From Methylococcales bacterium (GTDB lineage: Bacteria > Pseudomonadota > Gammaproteobacteria > Methylococcales > Methylomonadaceae), in the NCBI GenBank assembly GCA_009692395.1, contig SHZG01000064.1, positions 1 to 11,555 of the forward strand: a stretch of DNA of 11,555 nt, given 5' to 3'. Of the stretch, positions 6,833-11,555 are shown piece by piece; the first letter of the stretch is position 1; every line of letters starts with the position of its first letter. The notes under the pieces were generated by a model. It did not search any database and was not told the origin of the DNA. It was given only the letters and a program-made list of their open reading frames with translations. The translations under genes and the position numbers were made by a program.

Positions 6833-7474
6833 ATGACAACTATCTTGACTGAAAAAACGGTAACAGGTGAATTAACTTTTGAATTTTCTGATAAATGGAA
6901 AACGTGTAAATATGATGAACAGTCTTTTTATACCACAATTAAATATCAAGGTTTCAAAGGTGTCGATTTCATAGCTTTATCTAGTAACGGATTGTTATTA
7001 ATGGAACTTAAATATGTTATAGCATCCGATGAAAAAAGTAGCCTACGTTTCACTGTTGATGCAGACAGCGAAAAAACTCAAGAAATAAAAATGCTACTAA
7101 CGCCTGAGCAATTAAAAACCGTCATCATTAGCTCAGCCCGTCCTTATTTAGTCGATGAAATAAGTAAAAAGGTTAGAGATACATTATTAGGATTATGTGC
7201 TAGTTATCAAAAAAGTGAAATAGAATTATTACCCTATGCACAATCAATATTTACCAATAAAAATCAACCAATTTTGGTATTGCTTTTTTTAGAGCGCAAT
7301 GCGGAATTAAATAAAGAAGAAAACTTTAAGCCGTTAGCAGACAATTTAAAACTAGCCATTGAACAAAAGTTGAGTTGTTTTGGTAATATTCAAGTCGGTG
7401 TCGTTAATAGTTTGACATTACCCCCTACATTAGGGATTAGTATATTAGAAAATACCCCTCGCTCCTCGTTGTAA
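6833..7474 (+). CDS. unknown protein with PD-(D/E)xK-like nuclease core, partner of the ATPase
   Basis: This encodes a 213-residue soluble protein. I do not recognise the family. Residues 40-62 read GFKGVDFIALSSNGLLLMEL then KYV: Asp45, a short hairpin, then Glu58-x-Lys60 on a hydrophobic strand. That is the layout of the PD-(D/E)xK nuclease core (D ... ExK). Glu13 or Glu17 upstream could be the helix acid. The rest is mixed helix and strand, with no membrane segment, zinc motif or signal. It starts 6 bases after the ATPase stop and shares its AT-rich, TTA-leucine-rich composition, so the two were probably gained and are expressed together. An ATPase with a separate nuclease is a common layout in phage defence, but this pair does not match a named system I can recall. 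The nuclease call is inference from one motif. Confidence 0.72.
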   Translation: MTTILTEKTVTGELTFEFSDKWKTCKYDEQSFYTTIKYQGFKGVDFIALSSNGLLLMELKYVIASDEKSSLRFTVDADSEKTQEIKMLLTPEQLKTVIISSARPYLVDEISKKVRDTLLGLCASYQKSEIELLPYAQSIFTNKNQPILVLLFLERNAELNKEENFKPLADNLKLAIEQKLSCFGNIQVGVVNSLTLPPTLGISILENTPRSSL

Positions 7475-7550
7475 AATAATACTAATATTTGCACCGTAAC
7501 TTCATTCCCACACGGCGCGGCATAGGTATCTACTGCGTAAAAAATAACCC

Positions 7551-8537
7551 ATGAAAATCCTAGTTTTTGAATACATTAACGGTGGCGGTTGTGCCAAAAC
7601 GGAATTGCCGCCTAGTTTGGCGCGTGAAGGTTGGCTGATGCTGACAGTGGTACTGAATGATTTAATGGCAAGTGGTGAGCATGAGTTGTCGGTGTTGTTA
7701 GATTGGCGGTATGTGGCTGCTGTGCCGCAGGGTATTCATATCATTACTGTTACGCCACACGATGATGTGTTGGCGATTTTTACTGAGGCGTTACAAGATT
7801 GTGATGCAGTGTTGCCGATTGCGCCTGAAACTGAGCAGATTTTATGGACGCTGTGTACTCGCGTTGAACAATCGGGTAAGCGTTTACTGTCTTCGGCAGC
7901 AAGCGCGGTGGCTAAAACTGCCGATAAACTGGAAACTTTTAATATTTTATCGGCGCATAATATTTCAACTGTGCCAAGTCACCGTTTAGATAAGCATCCG
8001 TATTTTTATGCGCAAGGGACGGTGATTAAAGCGCGTGATGATGCGGGTTGTGAACAGTGTTTTATCTGTCATAACAATGATGAATTTGAACGCCTGTTAA
8101 CCCGCTTAGATACGCCAGAGCATTATCTTATTCAGCCGTTTATCACAGGTGTCGCCCTGAGTATCTCGGCATTATTCAAAGAAGGTGGCGGGACTATTTT
8201 ATCGCTCAATCGTCAACTGATTAGCATTCACGAAAATCAGCAGCTTAAATTAACAGGCTGTGAGGTGAATTGTTCTATGGATAAAGTGCCTTTTCAACTC
8301 ATTGTTAATCAAATAGCCCTAGCGTTTCCTGATTTGTGGGGTTATGCGGGCATTGATTTAATTAAACACGGCAAGCAGTTAGTCGTGGTAGAAATTAATC
8401 CACGTTTGACCAGTTCATATACAGGCATTAATCAGGCGTTAGGGATTAATGTCATGGCATTGATGTTGCAGTTACTTGACGGTGACGCAACGCCTATGCC
8501 GACAAAAAATCAAACTATTCACATTCAACTTACATAA
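7551..8537 (+). CDS. ATP-grasp ligase, probable methanofuran/methylofuran biosynthesis (MfnD-like)
   Basis: This 328-residue protein opens with MKILVFEYINGGG and has ATP-grasp features: an IQPFITGVALSISALF segment (ATP-binding beta strands), Asp269 in GYAGIDLIKHG, and the metal-binding EINPR at residues 281-285. ATP-grasp enzymes join an acid to an amine through an acyl phosphate. Family knowledge: MfnD of methanogens is an ATP-grasp tyramine-glutamate ligase of methanofuran synthesis, and methylotrophs carry related genes beside their C1-transfer cluster. Here it precedes, by 6 bases, an actin-fold gene of the MfnF-like, C1-transfer family, which supports a role in building the formyl-carrier coenzyme. 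Base composition is like topA, not like the AT-rich genes before it. The 76-base gap upstream shows no clear promoter. The exact substrate is inferred. Confidence 0.82.
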   Translation: MKILVFEYINGGGCAKTELPPSLAREGWLMLTVVLNDLMASGEHELSVLLDWRYVAAVPQGIHIITVTPHDDVLAIFTEALQDCDAVLPIAPETEQILWTLCTRVEQSGKRLLSSAASAVAKTADKLETFNILSAHNISTVPSHRLDKHPYFYAQGTVIKARDDAGCEQCFICHNNDEFERLLTRLDTPEHYLIQPFITGVALSISALFKEGGGTILSLNRQLISIHENQQLKLTGCEVNCSMDKVPFQLIVNQIALAFPDLWGYAGIDLIKHGKQLVVVEINPRLTSSYTGINQALGINVMALMLQLLDGDATPMPTKNQTIHIQLT

Positions 8538-8543
8538 AACCTT

Positions 8544-9599
8544 ATGCAAACGATTATTGGTTGGGATATAGGCGGGGCGCACGTTAAAGCTGCGTTATTA
8601 ACTACACAAGGACAAGTTATTGGCGTATATCAACAGCCTTGCCCGTTATGGAAAGGCTTGGATCAATTACGTTTAGCTGTTACCGAAATAATGCAGGATT
8701 TACCCGCTGGAGACTATCATCATGCCGTGACCATGACGGGTGAATTGGTGGATTTTTTTGCTAATCGTGATGATGGCGTTGCACAAATTATCGCGACCAT
8801 GAACGCGTTATTAGCCGCGAGTGACGTGTTTATTTTTGCAGGTAACAGTGGATTTTTGCCCGCGTTACAAGTTGAACAAAAACATTATGCAGCGATTGCC
8901 TCCGCGAATTGGTTAGCCAGTGCCACGCTTGCAGCGCAACAACTGGGTAACGGTTTGTTGATTGATATTGGCAGCACTACCACTGATATTTTATTACTGC
9001 ATGAGGGGCGCGTGATAACGAACGCTTATACCGATTATCAGCGGTTACAATCTCAAGAGCTGGTGTACACAGGCGTGGTGCGTACAGCGGTCATTGCAGT
9101 CGCGCAAACGTCGATGGATAACGGTCAAGCAATCGGTTTAATGGCAGAATATTTTGCCACGATGGCAGATGTGTATCGTGTCACAGGCGAACTGAACGAA
9201 GCGCACGACCAAACGGACACCGCTGACGGAGCGGAAAAAACGGTGTTAGCTAGTAGCAGACGCTTATCACGCATGATAGGGTGTGATTTTTATCCTGAGG
9301 AATTGGCGCGTTGGCTGGATTTTGCTAATAATCTTCGCGCCCAACAAGTGACTAACATTCTGCGGACTTGTCAGGTTCGGCTTAGTTTACAGGCTGAATT
9401 TCCGACTGACGCGCCATTGATAGGCGCGGGTATTGGGCGGTTTTTAGTGCGTGAACTGGCTGGTTTATTGGGACGTGACACTGTGGATTTTTCTGCGTGT
9501 TGCCCAGAAGTTTCAGAACAATCAGAGCTATCCACAGCAGATTGCGCACCTGCGGTGGCGGTCGCGTGTTTGCTGTTTGCCTCCGCGCCGTACCAATAG
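8544..9599 (+). CDS. H4MPT-linked C1 transfer pathway protein (hydantoinase/actin-fold; MfnF-like)
   Basis: This 351-residue protein has the two phosphate-binding loops of the actin/Hsp70/sugar-kinase fold: GWDIGGAHVK at residues 6-15 and LIDIGSTTTDILLL near 139-152. The opening WDIGGAHVKAA and the SANWLASA segment are hallmarks, from memory, of the family annotated 'probable H4MPT-linked C1 transfer pathway protein'. A related archaeal protein, MfnF, joins the furan and tyramine-glutamate halves of methanofuran. It therefore probably performs ATP-dependent activation in methanofuran/methylofuran synthesis, next to the ATP-grasp gene with which it forms a two-gene operon. Length is normal for the family. 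The stop is followed by a palindromic terminator shared with the convergent waaC gene. It marks the host as a likely methylotroph. Confidence 0.87.
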   Translation: MQTIIGWDIGGAHVKAALLTTQGQVIGVYQQPCPLWKGLDQLRLAVTEIMQDLPAGDYHHAVTMTGELVDFFANRDDGVAQIIATMNALLAASDVFIFAGNSGFLPALQVEQKHYAAIASANWLASATLAAQQLGNGLLIDIGSTTTDILLLHEGRVITNAYTDYQRLQSQELVYTGVVRTAVIAVAQTSMDNGQAIGLMAEYFATMADVYRVTGELNEAHDQTDTADGAEKTVLASSRRLSRMIGCDFYPEELARWLDFANNLRAQQVTNILRTCQVRLSLQAEFPTDAPLIGAGIGRFLVRELAGLLGRDTVDFSACCPEVSEQSELSTADCAPAVAVACLLFASAPYQ

Positions 9600-9607
9600 T
9601 TAAATTC

Positions 9608-9640
9608 AGACCTGCGAGGTTTTTAAAACCTCGCAGGTCT
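9608..9640. terminator. 33-base perfect palindrome between convergent genes
   Basis: Arms of 16 bases (9608-9623 and 9625-9640) are perfectly complementary around one T. It sits 8 bases after the stop of the MfnF-like gene and 8 bases from the stop of waaC on the other strand, so it is placed as a bidirectional terminator. Its central 19 bases equal those of the palindrome at 477-509, while the outer arm bases differ yet stay paired. No long T tract follows, so the hairpin may act through its T-rich centre or be chiefly a mobile palindrome. Confidence 0.75.
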
Positions 9641-9648
9641 ATTCCGAT

Positions 9649-10641
9649 TTACAACAACGCTCTAGCCATCACAATAATTTCCTGCTCATCAATGTCCTTA
9701 ATTGAAAAGTCCTGCTTATTCAATTTATATGGATTAACAATAGAAGTCGATTTCACCACCTTGTTAATCGCCGTTTGATAGACGCGACTGACAGGCGTTG
9801 GGCCAAAAATCGTAATCGATGGGCGATTTAAACCCCATGCAATATGCGTTGGCCCTGTGTCATTACCAATCAACAAATCCGCTTTCGCAATCAAGGCTTT
9901 TAAACTGTTTAAATCTAGCTTGGGCATGACTTGAATAAACGTTGATTGTCCTGCCATCAGTTCAGCTTTTTGTTTTTCTGCTTCATTACCCCAAACGACT
10001 AAATAATTTTGCTGTAAGGTTTCGGCTATTTTAATAAATTTTTCCGCTGGATAATTGCGGCTGTCCCACGTTGAGCTGATGACTAACACGATATTGGCTT
10101 TATCGTTGCTCAAATAGTCGTAAATTATTGGGTCTTCATTTTGGAAAAATAAAAACGGCTGTTTGTTAAGAATCTGCTCAGGTGTAATCGCAAAACCTAA
10201 GGGATTCGACAGCACGAAAGTATTTCTATCAATAGTATTGGTCTCGTAAGCACACGCGACTTTAACCTCATAAAACCACGCGGCAGCTTTTTCGCGGACT
10301 GAGTTTTTATCAAATCCTGCGGTTTTTTTGCCCAATAATTTGGCTGTGATTGCGGATTTAATCAGCCCCTGAGCATCAATCACTAAATCGTAGTGATTGT
10401 TTGCGTAATCATGCACTTGTTTGATTTGATGGAAAAGTGCCGCTTTGTTGGTTTTTAAGGCTTTTAAATTAACGGTGAGTAAGTTGGTAATATCAGGGTT
10501 ATGCCGTAATACCTCGGTAAAACCTTGTTCAACTAACCAATCGATTTGTGCATCTGGATACTGGGCTTTAATGAATTGCAAGGCAACCATAGCATGAACA
10601 ATGTCACCTAAGGCAGAGAGCTTAACGATGGCGATTTTCAT
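9649..10641 (-). CDS. waaC: lipopolysaccharide heptosyltransferase I (GT9 family)
   Basis: This 330-residue cytoplasmic/peripheral enzyme would add the first L-glycero-D-manno-heptose to Kdo in the LPS inner core. The N-terminus MKIAIVKLSALGDIVHAMVA is the GT9 signature, with Asp13 at the position of the proposed catalytic base of E. coli WaaC. The C-terminal nucleotide-sugar site reads IGNDTGPTHIAWGL with Asp261, followed by IFGPTPVSRVY. Length is normal (about 320-350). WaaC rather than WaaF or another GT9 member is chosen from the N-terminal pattern and the 13/261 spacing; a different GT9 heptosyltransferase is possible. It is read from right to left, 28 bases after the RelE-like toxin gene, so it may be transcribed with the toxin-antitoxin pair. 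No strong ribosome site precedes its ATG. Confidence 0.85.
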   Translation of the reverse strand: MKIAIVKLSALGDIVHAMVALQFIKAQYPDAQIDWLVEQGFTEVLRHNPDITNLLTVNLKALKTNKAALFHQIKQVHDYANNHYDLVIDAQGLIKSAITAKLLGKKTAGFDKNSVREKAAAWFYEVKVACAYETNTIDRNTFVLSNPLGFAITPEQILNKQPFLFFQNEDPIIYDYLSNDKANIVLVISSTWDSRNYPAEKFIKIAETLQQNYLVVWGNEAEKQKAELMAGQSTFIQVMPKLDLNSLKALIAKADLLIGNDTGPTHIAWGLNRPSITIFGPTPVSRVYQTAINKVVKSTSIVNPYKLNKQDFSIKDIDEQEIIVMARALL

Positions 10642-10669
10642 TCTGTGCTACCAGTGATAGGGAGGGTGT

Positions 10670-10942
10670 TCACAATTTTTTATAAACTTCTTTTCGATGT
10701 CCAATTTCAACAACCAAAATAACTAACTGCTTATTTTCATATTTCGTTAAAACTCTATAATCGCCTACTCTATATGCCCAATACTCTGCGAGTTCACCTT
10801 GTAAAGCCTTACCAAGTGCTTTTGGATTATCTAATAACGCCACTCTGTGTTCCAAGAAATTAATAATTCTCTGTTTGACAGGTTTATCAAGTTTAGTGAA
10901 TTGTTTTGCGGCAGCATGGGTAAAATTAATTTTCCAAGTCAT
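10670..10942 (-). CDS. RelE/ParE family type II toxin
   Basis: This 90-residue basic protein has the RelE/ParE fold pattern: N-terminal strand TWKINFTHAAAKQF, two helices with repeated Lys/Arg, then YWAYRVGDYRVLTKY, a hydrophobic strand LVILVVEIGHR and a final EVYKKL. Arg58, Arg63, His82, Arg83 and Tyr87 correspond to the basic and aromatic positions that cut mRNA on the ribosome in RelE-type toxins. Its start overlaps the end of the antitoxin gene by 17 bases, the usual coupling for such pairs. It appears intact. Whether it acts as a ribosome-dependent RNase (RelE-like) or a gyrase poison (ParE-like) is not proved, but the GHR...Y ending favours RelE. Confidence 0.9.
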   Translation of the reverse strand: MTWKINFTHAAAKQFTKLDKPVKQRIINFLEHRVALLDNPKALGKALQGELAEYWAYRVGDYRVLTKYENKQLVILVVEIGHRKEVYKKL

Positions 10943-11141
10943 TTTGTTGTTTTATTTGCTCTAATGAAAAACTTTCCCCCGTCTTTAGATATTCTGCATA
11001 AGAACTATCAGCTAATTTAATACTTTGCTGTTCTTGTTGATAGTCATCAATAAAGCGTTCAATTAATTGTTGTATGTTTTGGTTGGTTTGACGCGCTATT
11101 TTGTATAGCTGCTGTTCTGTTTGTTGATTTAAAGTAATCAT
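10926..11141 (-). CDS. antitoxin of the RelE-type pair (RHH/RelB-like)
   Basis: This 71-residue protein starts MITLNQQTEQQLYKIARQT, a ribbon-helix-helix DNA-binding pattern (strand, helix, turn at TNQN, helix IQQLIERFIDDY). The acidic C-terminal tail SSYAEYLKTGESFSLEQI is typical of the toxin-neutralising arm of RelB/StbD-type antitoxins. The ATG at 11141 is chosen over an in-frame TTG at 11153 because GGA lies about seven bases before it on the minus strand. Such antitoxins normally repress their own promoter, which would lie at 11142-11210; I see no clean operator palindrome there. It precedes and overlaps the toxin gene in standard antitoxin-first order. Confidence 0.85.
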   Translation of the reverse strand: MITLNQQTEQQLYKIARQTNQNIQQLIERFIDDYQQEQQSIKLADSSYAEYLKTGESFSLEQIKQQNDLEN

Positions 11142-11209
11142 GTCAGTTTCCAAATGATTAAGATAGGCTTGAATTAGTGGTAACGAATGAAATGCCGCTG
11201 ACGCATAGC

Positions 11210-11259
11210 ATGGGCTGAGGCATCTGTCGCGATTGATGGGCTTCGTATCTCAGCCCCAT
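11210..11259. repeat. imperfect palindrome upstream of the toxin-antitoxin pair
   Basis: The arms ATGGGCTGAG (11210-11219) and CTCAGCCCCAT (11249-11259) pair with a one-base bulge, around a 29-base loop that contains a partial second copy of the arm (GATGGGCTTCG, 11234-11244). It is the kind of structure seen in dispersed intergenic palindromes. It lies 68 bases upstream of the antitoxin ATG and could also overlap its promoter region. Confidence 0.55.
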
Positions 11260-11300
11260 CCTATTGTGCTGTGAACAGGTCATTATAGTTAGCCGTTAAT

Positions 11301-11405
11301 AAAATGATTACAAACCGTTCGCACTGAGCTTGTCAATGGTGTAAATGTAGTTCGACAAGGCTCTCATGAGCTTGTCGAATGGCTCACCACGAACGGTATC
11401 ATTTT
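11301..11405. repeat. compound palindromic repeat abutting the IS1 left end
   Basis: Outer arms AAAATGAT (11301-11308) and ACCGTTCG (11314-11321) pair with CGAACGGTATCATTTT (11390-11405), leaving a five-base bulge. Inside is a second hairpin: TTCGACAAGGCTC (11351-11363) against GAGCTTGTCGAA (11368-11379). A third degenerate arm, GAGCTTGTC, lies at 11326-11334. The element ends two bases before the IS1 inverted repeat. The inner GAGCTTGTCGAATGG arm is shared with the repeat at 3350-3367. Confidence 0.7.
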
Positions 11406-11407
11406 AT

Positions 11408-11426
11408 GGTAGTGGGTTAAATCTGT
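11408..11426 (+). repeat. IS1 left terminal inverted repeat (IRL)
   Basis: GGTAGTGGGTTAAATCTGT is the exact reverse complement of the 19 bases at 129-147. It marks the left edge of the right-hand IS1 copy. Confidence 0.9.
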
Positions 11427-11480
11427 GATGATAGATTAAAATCACGGGCAGAATAAAATCACACTTACCTAAAAGACCTT

Positions 11481-11555
11481 ATGAGCTGCTACCAAGAAAT
11501 CACCTGTCCATTCTGTAAAAGTAACCAGATGGGCAAGTCAGGACGCAATGCAACG
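11481..11555 (+). CDS. IS1 InsA-like transposase N-terminus, partial
   Basis: These are the first 25 codons of a frame that runs off the right edge: MSCYQEITCPFCKSNQMGKS followed by GRNAT. A CxxC pair (Cys9, Cys12) then a short Gly/Arg-rich stretch is the start of the zinc-finger DNA-binding domain that opens IS1 InsA proteins (E. coli InsA has the same ISCPSC pattern). InsA binds the terminal repeats and represses IS1 transcription. The ATG lies 54 bases after the left inverted repeat, as expected. The second CxxC and the catalytic part lie outside. Confidence 0.85.
   Translation, partial: MSCYQEITCPFCKSNQMGKSGRNAT

Larger units (their letters stand above)
11408..11555 (+). mobile_element. 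5' end of a second IS1-family element, same orientation
   Basis: It begins with a 19-base terminal repeat identical in inverted form to the end of the left element. After 54 further bases the InsA-like reading frame starts (11481), and the window ends inside it. The element is cut by the window edge. Both IS1 copies point the same way, so they could recombine to delete, or together mobilise, the interval; nothing shows this has happened. Confidence 0.88.

Noticed and set aside
5798..7474. Assignment of the ATPase/nuclease pair to Septu, Gabija or PARIS
   Set aside because: The partner lacks the HNH motif expected of PtuB, is not a helicase like GajB, and shows no Toprim/DUF4435 features like AriB; the ATPase has no C-terminal Toprim domain.
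7711..7989. Open frame inside the ATP-grasp gene in another frame
   Set aside because: It lies wholly within a conserved ATP-grasp gene and its product is a Arg/Cys/Leu-rich shadow typical of out-of-frame reading.
9497..9778. Open frame on the plus strand crossing the end of the MfnF-like gene, the palindrome and the 3' end of waaC
   Set aside because: It overlaps two well-supported genes and a terminator-like palindrome, and its translation shows no recognisable domain.
11142..11153. TTG start for the antitoxin at 11153
   Set aside because: The ATG at 11141 has a spaced GGA ribosome site and gives the usual short RHH strand at the N-terminus.
11154..11407. Possible small RNA or CRISPR-like repeats in the 254-base gap right of the toxin-antitoxin pair
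   Set aside because: The repeats are nested palindromes without regular spacing or spacers, and no promoter/terminator pair for an RNA gene could be made out.
1..11555. IS1-bounded composite transposon
   Set aside because: The interval contains topA and other housekeeping genes in a normal chromosomal order, and the outer target duplications cannot be seen, so mobility is not supported.

Overview
The window looks like chromosomal DNA from a gammaproteobacterial methylotroph, most likely a methanotroph of the Methylococcales type. Three things point there: the block LysM protein - dprA - smg - topA, which is common in gammaproteobacteria; a GT9 heptosyltransferase of Gram-negative LPS core synthesis; and a pair of genes (ATP-grasp ligase plus actin-fold 'H4MPT-linked C1 transfer' protein) typical of organisms that use the methanopterin/methanofuran formaldehyde-oxidation route. 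The taxonomic call is inference from gene content.

Layout. Bases 1-147 are the 3' end of an IS1-family element, ending in a 19-bp inverted repeat. A small charged helical protein (205-471) follows and is closed by a strong palindrome (477-509). Next come a secreted LysM protein (617-1726), dprA (1777-2628) whose C-terminal winged-helix domain lies beyond an in-frame TGA (2641-2829), smg (2843-3310) and topA (3428-5734). An AT-rich two-gene cassette (5798-7474) encodes an ABC/AAA-type ATPase and a small protein with a PD-(D/E)xK-like nuclease core; it looks horizontally acquired and is the best candidate for an undescribed, possibly defensive, system. The likely methanofuran/methylofuran biosynthesis pair (7551-9599) then ends at a palindrome (9608-9640) that also closes the opposing strand. 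On the minus strand an antitoxin (10926-11141) and RelE-type toxin (10670-10942) are read towards waaC (9649-10641), only 28 bases downstream. The right end (10.9-11.4 kb) has palindromic repeats and the start of a second IS1 in the same orientation, with the same 19-bp terminal repeat.

How the parts relate. The dprA-smg-topA block is DNA uptake and topology housekeeping. The ATP-grasp/actin-fold pair would build the C1 carrier coenzyme. The ATPase/nuclease pair and the toxin-antitoxin pair are accessory insertions. Several families of dispersed palindromes occupy the intergenic gaps. Both window ends lie inside IS1 copies, which is where short-read assemblies commonly break, so this may be a whole contig bounded by repeats. 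No rRNA, tRNA or CRISPR array was seen.
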